This document shows positions 8,689 through 18,131 of a stretch of 62,678 nucleotides of DNA, one piece after another (position 1 is the first letter of the stretch; the number at the start of each line of letters is the position of its first letter). Origin of the DNA: CAJXZP01 sp047610145 (GTDB taxonomy: Bacteria; Bacteroidota; Bacteroidia; Flavobacteriales_G; Salibacteraceae); assembly GCA_047610145.1 (NCBI GenBank), contig JBLFZF010000002.1, positions 1 through 62,678 on the forward strand. The letters run 5' to 3'. The notes beneath the pieces are model-generated. The model worked only from the letters and a program-made list of their open reading frames with translations. It was not told the origin of the DNA and did no database searches. Both the position numbers and the translations under genes were made by a program.

Positions 8689-10425
8689 TTACTGGACTAC
8701 AAATTTTTTGGAAGCTATAGATCCATCAATATTTTGTACTCTGGCAATGTAAACTCCTTTAGAAAGATGGTTTACTAGGACAGACTTCTCGTAGGTAGAT
8801 TGTAATGAAATGGAAAAAATCACACTACCTGTAATGGAAATAACATCTAATTGTTCCATGGGTACAACGTTATTTACAAACAAAGAGTTTTCAGCATACG
8901 TTAAATTTAGGTAAGAGGCATGAACCTCAGAGATACTTGTTGGAACGGGCCCATTCTTATTCTTGAATAGAATAGTAAAGCGACCATCATATAACTGATT
9001 GGCATTTAAATAAGTGGTAAAAGGACCATTCGCTAGTTCTTGTGTTTTACCTGTTGCATTATCCTTAATGAAAATAATTATATTGGTATCTAAGTTTTCA
9101 GTGCCATCGAGTTGAAAGCTTGTAGCACCACTAGAAGCAGAATAGATGGAAAGTGGAACTTCTCTACTAGTTTCTAAATCTAAATCTGAAAATGATTGGA
9201 TAGCGTATGGATCAGGATTTTCACCTAGAATGGAACCAAATGTAAAATCATTTCCACTTGAAAACCTTTTTGAATCATAACTCCAATCTTCTTCTTCCGT
9301 TGCGTTTTCAGTAAACGTAAATAATATTTGACTACTATTTTTTGGTGTTATTGCACTTATCCAAATTTTTTGAATCTCAGTTGTTGTTTTAAAAAATTGG
9401 GAGTTATTACTACCACTTCGCATTGAATTGGTAAAGCTAATATTAGCTCCTGTGGAGGTAGATACAAAAAAGCCTTGCGCCACACCAATAGAACCATTTG
9501 GAATAGTAGCTGCTCCACCACCTGTAGCTGCAACTCCACCTCCAGCGTTCCAAGTAGCATAATCTAGACCCTCACTATAGCCACCTCCACTTGACGCATC
9601 ATCCGACCAGAAATATAATGTTCCGGTAGTATGACCATTTGCTGCAATAAATGCGGATCCTAAAATAGAACTAGGATAGGGGTTCCCTACTAAATTCCAT
9701 CCTGAAGATATAGTGGTATTATTGATTGTATTTGTATTTACTGTACCAGAAAATGTGGGGTTACCTCCACCTGCCACACTGTAGCCAACACCTGCGGACA
9801 TTATACTCGAACCGTCTGAAGTGGCTAAAGGAGTACATGTAGAATACGCAGATAACCTTCTGAACTCTGCTCCTCCTGCGTTATAATAGTAAAAATCACA
9901 GCCATTCGCTCCTGAAAATGTGCTTGGAAGATTTGCTCCACTAACAGGGGAAGACCAAAAGTTATAATTGTTTACGCTTCCCGAACCTGTGGCGCTGATT
10001 TGATAACCGCTTCCAGTTGCACTACCTGTTCCAGTTTGAATTAAGTTACCTCCAGTATTAATAATTATTGTTCCTGAGTTAGAAACTGATGAGGAAATGA
10101 TTAAAGTAGATCCGTTTTCAACGGTGATGGTAGCACTTGAATTAACAATCACATTTTCAGCAATGGTTAGCGTACTAGAATTGGATATGGTTAGGTCACC
10201 TGAACTTACATTTAAACTTTTCACAATGCAATTCGAGGTTATTATACAACTTACATCCCCTACTGTAAAGTCGTTTGTTTCATCGGTTAAATCTGGTGCT
10301 GATCTTACCACTGGAAAAGGGAAGGATACTTCATAAAAGGTGCCTCCCGACCAATAAATAGTGTACGAGTGTCCCAAAAAGCTAAAAAGCAGCAATAAAG
10401 AAGTCGAGAGTAATAGTTTTTTCAT
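8689..10425 (-). CDS. T9SS type A cargo protein with NPYPS/NSMR module
   Basis: 578 residues from the ATG at 10425. The frame is open 12 codons further, but this start gives a clean signal peptide (MKKLLLSTSLLLLFSFLGHS). Residues of about 60-150 are Ser/Thr/Asn-rich repeats resembling a beta-helix or adhesin shaft. A module at about 155-336 contains NFWSSP, WNLVGNPYPSS, DYATWNAGGG, AQGFF and NSMR, and is shared with the proteins at 10542 and 19237. The last 75 residues or so form a type A T9SS sorting domain (N-x-L-F-V-N-N-V, then SKGVYIARV, ending KKFVVQ). That domain directs export across the outer membrane and surface anchoring. Function beyond surface display is unknown. Confidence 0.88.
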   Translation of the reverse strand: MKKLLLSTSLLLLFSFLGHSYTIYWSGGTFYEVSFPFPVVRSAPDLTDETNDFTVGDVSCIITSNCIVKSLNVSSGDLTISNSSTLTIAENVIVNSSATITVENGSTLIISSSVSNSGTIIINTGGNLIQTGTGSATGSGYQISATGSGSVNNYNFWSSPVSGANLPSTFSGANGCDFYYYNAGGAEFRRLSAYSTCTPLATSDGSSIMSAGVGYSVAGGGNPTFSGTVNTNTINNTTISSGWNLVGNPYPSSILGSAFIAANGHTTGTLYFWSDDASSGGGYSEGLDYATWNAGGGVAATGGGAATIPNGSIGVAQGFFVSTSTGANISFTNSMRSGSNNSQFFKTTTEIQKIWISAITPKNSSQILFTFTENATEEEDWSYDSKRFSSGNDFTFGSILGENPDPYAIQSFSDLDLETSREVPLSIYSASSGATSFQLDGTENLDTNIIIFIKDNATGKTQELANGPFTTYLNANQLYDGRFTILFKNKNGPVPTSISEVHASYLNLTYAENSLFVNNVVPMEQLDVISITGSVIFSISLQSTYEKSVLVNHLSKGVYIARVQNIDGSIASKKFVVQ

Positions 10426-10497
10426 CGGTATGTATAAGAGACCGTAATCGAAAATGTACAACTTAAATATAAATCATTTTTTCAATAGTCGTAAACA

Positions 10498-10524
10498 AAA
10501 CAAGTGATCTAACGCCACCTGTTT
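10498..10524 (-). terminator. Possible terminator for the T9SS gene at 10542
   Basis: AAACAAGTG pairs with CACCTGTTT (one mismatch) around a 9-base loop. On the minus strand it is followed by a short T-rich run. The position, just past the stop codon, fits termination, but the stem is weak. Confidence 0.35.
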
Positions 10525-10541
10525 CGTAGTATAAAAAGTTG

Positions 10542-13500
10542 TTAATGAACTAAAGTTCTATCGGTATGGGTATTTCCTTCGGTATCAATAATTTTCACAA
10601 TGTAAATTCCAGTTGAACCGGATAATGTAATGTGTTTCACGGTAAATGGTGTTGCTATTTTTTCATAGTAGACTTGACGTCCAGAGATATCGAATACGGA
10701 AATCTCACCAGAGATACCTTCATTTGATTTAATCACAAAGCCATTTTCAATAGGGTTAATAGTGAAATAATTATCTACTTCTTCTATAGAAGTAACGCCA
10801 CCTTTTGAACCACTATTGCTATTGTTTAACGCATCGTATTCAAAAATAATTTCAAACCTTGAGAAATCTCTTGTTGCTGTGTTTAAATGAAAAATATAGT
10901 CACCGTCATCAAAATCATGTACTACATTAAATAAGTTGTCTTTTAAATACATTTTAAGAGGAGCTCCACCTAATTGAAACGCTGCTCTAGAAATAGTGTG
11001 TGCACCAATTTCTTGGGTAATTAGTTTTAATCCAATTGTTTTATGTGCATGTAAAGTACTTAGGGGTTCAATACCTTGAATGCGGTATCCTAAAGTGTCA
11101 TTTTTAATTAGAGAACTAAATTCTACTACAGCTCCAGTAGCCGAGGTAGTTCGTCTTGCATCATAAGAAACATCCGCATAATCAGTCGCCCCTTTTACCG
11201 TTCCTAAAAGTAGTTTACTTGATGAACCACTGGGAGCGGTCAGTTGTAACCAATTCAACTCTTTCGTAGACTCGGCATTTTTATAAAAGAGACTATTATT
11301 ACAAGATCTCATGGAGTTATTGAATACTATGGTATTGACTTTAACCGTATCTAGAAATCCGCCACTTCTAAAATTACCAATACTATCTGTTCCAAAAGTA
11401 TCTGAAGCCCAAATCATAAAACCTTGGCCAGATGCTATATGATTTAAGTTACTAATCACTTTTGTGGAGTTATCTGATGCAATACCACCTGTTAGGTTCC
11501 AGGAAGCATAATCGTTGTATTGGTCATATGCCGCACCTTGTATACCTAAATCATCCCAAAAATGTAATGCATCTGTAATTCTGTTATTATCAATAGCATT
11601 TTCTTGCCAAAAAGCATAGGGGTCTAAAGCGGATGGATAAGGGTTACCTACAAAGTTCCAATCGTCATCATTCCAATTAGTATTGTTACCATACTCGGTC
11701 GCAACAATGGTTTTAGAACAAGATCCGTTGTTTATTTGACCAGTAAATGTTTTTTGAGGGTTGATGGTATTTCCAGTAATAAAGTATCCTCGTGTGACAT
11801 CCATAAACCCATCTCCGCCAGCAATACTATTGGACGATGAAAAAATGACGGTATTACCATTACAGTTAGCAGTAAATCCATCATAGAAATCATATGACCA
11901 ATTTTGAGTAAATTCATTGTATGTCAATAAATCACAGTAATTAACATGAGGAAAAACTACATCAAGTTCGACTCTTTTCATTGGTGAACTCCAATTGTTA
12001 TAGCCGTACTGAGAATCTAACCCAGTTCGTTGTAACGTAAATGTGCCATTACCTGTATTCATATCTGGACCTTCGCTTGTTTGAATTAGAGAAGCTGATT
12101 CAGCTATTTGTACGTGCCCATCATTGTGAATTTTTGAATTAATTGTTAAACAAGCGGATGAATTTAGAACAATAGATGATCCCGTTTGAACGGTTGTTTC
12201 GTACACACTAGCGTTGGTAGAAATAATTGCATTTAAACCAGAGACGATAAAGTTTCTACCTCCATCTGTTTGGTCTGGAGCTTCTAATAGACCTGACCCA
12301 TTTGCGAAATTAGTACCATCCCAAGTGATCGCTTTATAAAAAGCTAATGTAAATACAGCTCCAGTGTGAAGATGAATATTATTAAACTCCACAACATTAG
12401 TCGCTAAGTCAAAATTATCCGGAGTAATAACTATCGCGTTAGAAAAATCTGCGTCACCGTCATAATCGAGTAATAATGCATAATCACTGATATTGGTAGG
12501 CATGTTGTCAGGATTAATATGAAACTTAACCTTTTCCTTAGTGATATTTCCGTTAGAATGAGACCTCCATGTACGTTGGTATCTTTGCGAAAATTCTACA
12601 GGAAGGTTAGATGTTATTGTTTTAAGGGAAGCCCCATCATGACCCACCATTAAAAATGTTCCATTTGTTAATGGTGCCCCTGGTTTTTCAGCTAATTCTA
12701 AAACTCCTGAAATAGATGTAGCATGCGTATAGTTATCATATCTACCGATACCAATTACGTCATTTGGATGCGTAGAATGATAGGCATATTTATCATTTGA
12801 AATAGCGAATCCATATTTTGCAGCTAAATAATTGGATACTATAATTCGTTGTGTAGATGGTAAATCTTTAGATAAGATAACTACTTCAGCAATATCACCA
12901 TCTAAAAAAGATTTTAAATAACCACCAGAACCAGGTCTAGCGCCTAGATACATATTATTATTAGAAGAAACATTGGTGTTTGTAACGGTGGTAGAACTGC
13001 CCACATTATTAATCATTGCAGTAATTTTCTCATTTGTAGAACCGGTTCTAAAGTTTCCTACTACCAGGTCAAAAATACTATAATGAAAGTGCTCAGAATC
13101 ACGATTAACACCATAATCGCCAGCAAAAAACCGAACTTTTTCTTTTGAGTTTAACCGAATAAGCCCGTATCCATCATCTAAGCTTTTACTGGATGTTTTA
13201 ACTAAATAGGTTCCTTTACTATGGGAAGTCGAATTCATTCTACCTACCACAAAAACTGTTACATAATCAGAATTTAACGAACCATCGTGGTTTATCCTTA
13301 ATGATTGCTCTCCAAGAGAACTAAAGTTTACAGTGGAATGACCATATAATTGGTCATCTAATATTATTGGAGCGTTACCTCCTCCAATAGCATTGTTTTC
13401 GTGACCTGATGCATCTAGCCATGAAGTCACGGATGTTCCTGATATTTGATTTATTTGATCTGCCTTTAGCCACAAGGATAAATCAGATGTGCCGTTGGTG

Positions 13501-13580
13501 TTTCCTACCCCCCCAGGCCCGTTTTGAGCAAAAGACATAGAAATGAAAAGAACTGATAAAGTAGTAAGTAGTAATCTCAT
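10542..13580 (-). CDS. Large T9SS type A cargo protein with LamG-like domain
   Basis: 1012 residues from the ATG at 13580. The frame is open 13 codons upstream, but this start gives the signal peptide MRLLLTTLSVLFISMSFAQ. Domains in order: a concanavalin/LamG-like domain (about 30-260; begins DLSLWLKADQ and includes SFLDGDIAEVVILSKDL); a region beginning YHSTHPNDVIGIGRYD with FLMVGHDGASL (about 270-440), which resembles a domain often found after LamG in Bacteroidota surface proteins; then the module with YNNWSSP, DDWNFVGNPYPSALDP, DYASWNLTGG, SGQGFM and NSMR; and a type A sorting domain ending in TGIYIVKII. It is a surface protein, probably adhesive or glycan-binding by domain content. A TATCTTCG sequence at 13600-13607 (minus strand) may be its -7 promoter box. 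Confidence 0.88.
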   Translation of the reverse strand: MRLLLTTLSVLFISMSFAQNGPGGVGNTNGTSDLSLWLKADQINQISGTSVTSWLDASGHENNAIGGGNAPIILDDQLYGHSTVNFSSLGEQSLRINHDGSLNSDYVTVFVVGRMNSTSHSKGTYLVKTSSKSLDDGYGLIRLNSKEKVRFFAGDYGVNRDSEHFHYSIFDLVVGNFRTGSTNEKITAMINNVGSSTTVTNTNVSSNNNMYLGARPGSGGYLKSFLDGDIAEVVILSKDLPSTQRIIVSNYLAAKYGFAISNDKYAYHSTHPNDVIGIGRYDNYTHATSISGVLELAEKPGAPLTNGTFLMVGHDGASLKTITSNLPVEFSQRYQRTWRSHSNGNITKEKVKFHINPDNMPTNISDYALLLDYDGDADFSNAIVITPDNFDLATNVVEFNNIHLHTGAVFTLAFYKAITWDGTNFANGSGLLEAPDQTDGGRNFIVSGLNAIISTNASVYETTVQTGSSIVLNSSACLTINSKIHNDGHVQIAESASLIQTSEGPDMNTGNGTFTLQRTGLDSQYGYNNWSSPMKRVELDVVFPHVNYCDLLTYNEFTQNWSYDFYDGFTANCNGNTVIFSSSNSIAGGDGFMDVTRGYFITGNTINPQKTFTGQINNGSCSKTIVATEYGNNTNWNDDDWNFVGNPYPSALDPYAFWQENAIDNNRITDALHFWDDLGIQGAAYDQYNDYASWNLTGGIASDNSTKVISNLNHIASGQGFMIWASDTFGTDSIGNFRSGGFLDTVKVNTIVFNNSMRSCNNSLFYKNAESTKELNWLQLTAPSGSSSKLLLGTVKGATDYADVSYDARRTTSATGAVVEFSSLIKNDTLGYRIQGIEPLSTLHAHKTIGLKLITQEIGAHTISRAAFQLGGAPLKMYLKDNLFNVVHDFDDGDYIFHLNTATRDFSRFEIIFEYDALNNSNSGSKGGVTSIEEVDNYFTINPIENGFVIKSNEGISGEISVFDISGRQVYYEKIATPFTVKHITLSGSTGIYIVKIIDTEGNTHTDRTLVH

Positions 13581-13910
13581 AAAAAAAATATTGTGACTGC
13601 GAAGATAATACTTATTCACAATGTTTTGACTATAAATTCATTCGTTTTAACTATTTGGTCAACTATGTGATAAATAAGTTGTTTCTAGGGATGAAACATA
13701 TTAGGTAAGTGTGGCGGAAATCAGAGTGTTATGATTTTTAATAGGGGGCCGTTTCATTTGGGTTTAGAGCAGGGATGATGAATTAACTAAGTCGGTAAAT
13801 AGGCCTGTATTTTGTAAAAAAATGTTGAAAAGTTATATTATCAAATTGGTGTTCTTTTTATTCAATTATCCATCAGTCTTTTATTTATTTTTGAAGAAGA
13901 ATTTTTTAGT
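13581..13910. other. Intergenic region between the T9SS gene and polA
   Basis: 330 bases carrying the divergent promoters of the LamG-type T9SS gene and polA. No RNA gene or strong inverted repeat is seen. A TATTTTTG sequence just before polA resembles the -7 consensus. A 30-codon hydrophobic reading frame (13822-13914) ends on the polA start codon (ATGA overlap). I do not call it a gene. Confidence 0.4.
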
Positions 13911-16706
13911 ATGAGAACAAAGAACACAGAAAAAAAACTATTCCTTTTAGACGCATATGCGCTTATTTTTAGAGCCTATTTCGCGTTTAGTAAAAACCCT
14001 AGAATTAACTCTAAAGGATTAAACACCTCGGCAATTTTTGGATTTGTTAATGCAATGCTAGAAATTATTGAAAAGGAAAAGCCAAGTCATTTAGCGGTTG
14101 TTTTTGATCCAGGTACAAAACTAAAAAGAACCGAAGTATTTAGCGCGTACAAAGCGAATAGAAATGAAACTCCAGAAGATATTAAATTGTCTATTCCTTA
14201 TATTTTCAGCATTTTAAAAGCTATGAATATTCCAACGGTTAAAGTAGATGGGTATGAAGCAGATGATGTTATTGGTACTTTAGCCAAAGAGGCCGAAGAA
14301 AAAGGATATACCACGTATATGATGACCCCCGATAAGGATTTTGGTCAATTAGTGACAGAAAACATCTTTATGTATAAACCCGGAAGAATGGGTAATCCTC
14401 CTGAAGTAATGGGTGTTCCTGAAGTGTGTGAAAAATTTGGGGTGGTTAGAGTAGATCAGGTTATTGATATTTTAGGACTATGGGGAGATGCAGTGGATAA
14501 CATTCCTGGAGTGCCTGGTATTGGTGAGAAAACATCCAAAAAATTAATTGGGTTGTTTGATACCATGGAAGGTATTTATGAAAATTTAGATCAATTAAAA
14601 GGGAAGCAATTAGAAAATTTTACAAATTTCAAAGAACAAGCTTTCATGTCGAAAGATTTGGCAACGATTGATGTGAAGGTCCCGCACGATTTTCAGGTAG
14701 AGCAAGCTATTATGGAGGCTCCAAATAAAGAAGATTTAAAAGAGTTGTTTACGGAGTTAGAGTTTAGACGCCTAGCTCAAAGAATTTTGGGAGAGTCAAT
14801 TGCGGAAGTGTCCAAACCATCCGGTGAACAAATGGACATGTTTACAACAACTACTTTAGCTGCTGAAGTGGAGCCTGTAGTTACAGAAAAGAAAAATTTA
14901 GAAAATACGCCACATACCTATATTCTGTGTGATACCGAAGAGAAAATATCAAACCTAGTGGAAGAGCTTACGCAATCAGAATCATTTTGTTTTGATACAG
15001 AAACTACCTCGTTAAATGTATGGGAAGCGGAATTAGTGGGCATCGCATTTAGTATGAAACCTACCGCAGCGTATTATGTTCCTTTAGATTCAAGCTTTGA
15101 GACTACGGTGACTGTTTTAGAACTATTTAAAGGATTTCTAGCGGATTTTAAGAAAGAGAAAGTTGGGCATAATCTAAAGTACGACATAAATGTACTCAAG
15201 AAATATGGAGTGCCGGTGCATGGTCCAATTTTCGATACAATGGTCGCTCATTACTTACTTCACCCGGATAATAACCGAAGAAGTATGGATGTGCTTGCAG
15301 AAAATGAGTTGAATTATTCTCCAATGTCTATTATTGATTTAATTGGCAAAAAAGGAAAGGGGCAAAAATCTATGCGAGAAGTAGATGTTGCCATTATAAG
15401 CGAGTACGCGTGTGAAGATGCAGATATTACTTTGCAATTAAAACAGCTGTTTTCATCACTTTTAAAAGAAGGTAAGGAGATAGAGTTGTTTCAAGAAATG
15501 GAAATGCCATTAGTTTCTGTTTTAGGGGAAATGGAAGAAGAAGGAATCAATTTAGATGTAGACCTACTGAATGAGTTCTCCAAAAAACTAGCTGTAGAGA
15601 TTGATCAAATTGAAGAAAAAATTTACCAAGAGGCGGGAATGAAATTTTTAATTTCCTCTCCAAAACAAGTAGGAGAGGTTTTATTTGATCATTTAAAGAT
15701 TACTGAAAAAGCCAAAAAAACCAAAACGGGCCAATATGCCACTGGAGAAGAAATCTTACAGAAATTAAAGAATAAACATCCAGTAGTTGACTTGTTATTA
15801 GAATATCGCGAAGTCGTTAAATTAAAAAACACGTATGTAGATCCATTACCCGAATTGGTAAACGAGAAAACGAAACGTTTACATACGAGCTATAATCAAG
15901 TAGTTGCTGCTACGGGTAGGTTAAGTTCTGATAAACCAAATCTTCAAAACATTCCTATTCGCAGCGAAAGAGGAAAAGAAATAAGAAAGGCTTTTATTCC
16001 TAGAGATAGCAGCCATGTTTTAGTGGCGGCAGATTATTCTCAGATTGAATTAAGAATTATAGCGGCATTATCTAATGACCAAAATATGTTGGAGGCCTTT
16101 AATACAGGTCAAGATATTCATGCATCTACAGCGGCTAAAGTCTATGGAATTAATTTAGATGAGGTAACTCGAGAACAAAGGTCGCATGCTAAAATGGTTA
16201 ATTTCGGTATTATTTATGGAATCTCTGCTTTCGGGTTATCGCAAAGGCTGAATATTTCTAGAAAAGAAGCAAAACAAATTATTGATAGCTATTTCGAGAA
16301 GTTTCCAGGTATTAAAGTGTTTATGGATAAGTGTATTACTGATGCACGTGAAGTTGGGTATGTGGAGACGATCAAGGGTAGAAAAAGATTTTTAAGGGAT
16401 ATTAACTCTGCAAATGCGGTGGTTCGTGGTTTTGCCGAACGTAACGCAATTAATTCACCTATTCAAGGATCTGCGGCAGATATGATAAAATTAGCGATGA
16501 TTAATATTCAGCGATATCTAAAAACATCCGGATTGAAATCAAAAATGATTCTTCAAGTGCATGATGAATTGATTTTTGATGCGCCAAAAGAAGAAGTGGA
16601 TCAGTTAATTGTAAAAGTGAAAGAGTTAATGTCTCAGGCTTTAAGTATTGGAGTACCTATGGATGTAGATGCTAATCCCGGAGAGAATTGGTTACAAGCG
16701 CATTAA
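13911..16706 (+). CDS. polA: DNA polymerase I
   Basis: 931 residues, full length. It fills gaps and removes RNA primers in replication and repair. The 5'-nuclease domain (about 1-300) shows LLDAYALIFRAYFA, the acidic cluster GYEADDVIG and the helix-hairpin-helix PGVPGIGEKT. The 3'-5' exonuclease (about 335-530) keeps its active-site residues: Asp362 and Glu364 in DTETTS, HNLKYD, and the YACEDAD motif. Proofreading is therefore probably functional. The polymerase domain holds motif A (Asp708 in DYSQIELR), the O-helix (HAKMVNFGIIYG) and motif C (His884-Asp885 in VHDEL). The 3' end overlaps the convergent O-antigen-ligase-like gene by 15 bases, and no terminator is seen between them. Confidence 0.98.
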   Translation: MRTKNTEKKLFLLDAYALIFRAYFAFSKNPRINSKGLNTSAIFGFVNAMLEIIEKEKPSHLAVVFDPGTKLKRTEVFSAYKANRNETPEDIKLSIPYIFSILKAMNIPTVKVDGYEADDVIGTLAKEAEEKGYTTYMMTPDKDFGQLVTENIFMYKPGRMGNPPEVMGVPEVCEKFGVVRVDQVIDILGLWGDAVDNIPGVPGIGEKTSKKLIGLFDTMEGIYENLDQLKGKQLENFTNFKEQAFMSKDLATIDVKVPHDFQVEQAIMEAPNKEDLKELFTELEFRRLAQRILGESIAEVSKPSGEQMDMFTTTTLAAEVEPVVTEKKNLENTPHTYILCDTEEKISNLVEELTQSESFCFDTETTSLNVWEAELVGIAFSMKPTAAYYVPLDSSFETTVTVLELFKGFLADFKKEKVGHNLKYDINVLKKYGVPVHGPIFDTMVAHYLLHPDNNRRSMDVLAENELNYSPMSIIDLIGKKGKGQKSMREVDVAIISEYACEDADITLQLKQLFSSLLKEGKEIELFQEMEMPLVSVLGEMEEEGINLDVDLLNEFSKKLAVEIDQIEEKIYQEAGMKFLISSPKQVGEVLFDHLKITEKAKKTKTGQYATGEEILQKLKNKHPVVDLLLEYREVVKLKNTYVDPLPELVNEKTKRLHTSYNQVVAATGRLSSDKPNLQNIPIRSERGKEIRKAFIPRDSSHVLVAADYSQIELRIIAALSNDQNMLEAFNTGQDIHASTAAKVYGINLDEVTREQRSHAKMVNFGIIYGISAFGLSQRLNISRKEAKQIIDSYFEKFPGIKVFMDKCITDAREVGYVETIKGRKRFLRDINSANAVVRGFAERNAINSPIQGSAADMIKLAMINIQRYLKTSGLKSKMILQVHDELIFDAPKEEVDQLIVKVKELMSQALSIGVPMDVDANPGENWLQAH

Positions 16707-18131
16707 TTCATTGTTTTTGATTTCTTGATGTAAGCAGGTAATTATTCCTAAGCTGCCATACACCAAAAGAGCCATTTTATTCGAATCAATAAATGAGTTG
16801 AAAATTCCATGAGTGTAAAACGTTGTAAGACCAATTATTATAGAAAGCAATAGTTGCTTATTCTGTTTTGATGAAGAAGCAAAATAGGAGGTGACGGCAA
16901 AGTAATAGCTAGAAATTACCCATCCAATTAGAATTAGAAACCCAGGTAATCCAGACTCTGATAAAACCATTAAATATTCAGAATGCGCGTTACCGTTATT
17001 GCCTGTATTTGTGCTTATACGGGTCATAAACTCGGTTGTTTGAAACCTATCATAGACAAACTGATACGTGCCAGGACCATAGCCTTGTAATGGGCGGTCT
17101 TTAAACATTCTAAAGGCACATACCCACCTATTAATTCGTTCCAAATTAGACGCATCATCTTTTAAGTTAGTCACGGAGACAAAGTGGGTAGAAATATCAT
17201 CGTTGTATTTACTAGAGGAGTTTTCTAATTTTTTAAGCACAGAACTGAAATTTAGCAATACAATACACCCTATAAGTATCGATGAAGTTATTAATATCCA
17301 AATAGATACTTTAATTCGAATGAGGACTAAAACAATTATTGCGACTCCTAAGCTTAACCAGGAAGCTCTAGAGTAGGAAAGAAAAAAACCAACGAATAGT
17401 AAACCAAGAATTGCTATATTGAGGAATCGAAATTTGGAAACTTTAAATATTTGGAAACTGAAAAACGGGATTAAAAAGGTGATGCATGCAGCGTAAACAG
17501 TGTGTTCATCAAAAAATGGAAGACTTACTTGCAGGGAGTTTTCTTGAGACAAGCCTAGCTGTAAATGGTTGTAGGTGGTTGAAATAATAGGTAGAATTAA
17601 TCCAACTCCGTACAGGAAAAGCAGGTTTTTATAGCCATTAACCGCTTTCATTAAGGCTGGAATTAAATAGAAAAAACAAGTTATAAAAAGCATCTTTATT
17701 AGGAATCTTTTTATCGAAACAATTGGTATTTCAGAAGTTAGTGAGGTGATTAAACCCCACGATAAATCCAATAATAAAAGGATAGATAAGGGATGGGTAT
17801 AAATAGGTATTTCCAGTTTCAGTCCGTTAAGTACTTTCAAACCACTAATCGTAATAAGTAGTATAATTAACCCTTCCGAAGGTAACGAAATATGGAGACC
17901 TCCAGGTAGAGTAACTCCTATTGACAAAGGAACAAGAAGAATTAAAAGGTATCCTAGATGGGTGATTTTATCGATAAAAATTAATACGGCAGATATAGCA
18001 ATGAGTGAAATAATCACCTCAAATTTTTCGTTAAATAAAAGAAATCCTAACAAAAATAGTACACTAATTATCCAAATTGGAAAGGATTGGGTAACTAGTT
18101 TTTTAAAAGAATTATTTAGAAAGTTCTTCAT
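16692..18131 (-). CDS. O-antigen ligase / Wzy-like membrane protein
   Basis: 479 residues with about twelve hydrophobic segments and one large loop (about residues 290-390). The loop contains ERINRWVCAFRMFKDRPLQG, then GYGPGTYQFVYDR, and NAHSEYLMVLSESGLPG. This is the conserved signature of the O-antigen ligase / polymerase (Wzy_C, WaaL-type) superfamily, whose loop Arg and His residues act in glycan transfer. It works in the inner membrane facing the periplasm and joins or polymerises surface polysaccharide. Its start overlaps the end of the Wzz-like gene by 20 bases, so the two are translationally coupled. Whether it is a ligase or a polymerase cannot be settled from sequence. Confidence 0.85.
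   Translation of the reverse strand: MKNFLNNSFKKLVTQSFPIWIISVLFLLGFLLFNEKFEVIISLIAISAVLIFIDKITHLGYLLILLVPLSIGVTLPGGLHISLPSEGLIILLITISGLKVLNGLKLEIPIYTHPLSILLLLDLSWGLITSLTSEIPIVSIKRFLIKMLFITCFFYLIPALMKAVNGYKNLLFLYGVGLILPIISTTYNHLQLGLSQENSLQVSLPFFDEHTVYAACITFLIPFFSFQIFKVSKFRFLNIAILGLLFVGFFLSYSRASWLSLGVAIIVLVLIRIKVSIWILITSSILIGCIVLLNFSSVLKKLENSSSKYNDDISTHFVSVTNLKDDASNLERINRWVCAFRMFKDRPLQGYGPGTYQFVYDRFQTTEFMTRISTNTGNNGNAHSEYLMVLSESGLPGFLILIGWVISSYYFAVTSYFASSSKQNKQLLLSIIIGLTTFYTHGIFNSFIDSNKMALLVYGSLGIITCLHQEIKNNELMRL

Noticed and set aside
8689..10461. Start at 10461 for the T9SS protein (and at 13619 and 36155 for the genes at 10542 and 34266)
   Set aside because: The extra 11-13 residues would precede a perfect signal peptide or the conserved family N-terminus. 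The internal ATGs at 10425, 13580 and 36122 are better starts.
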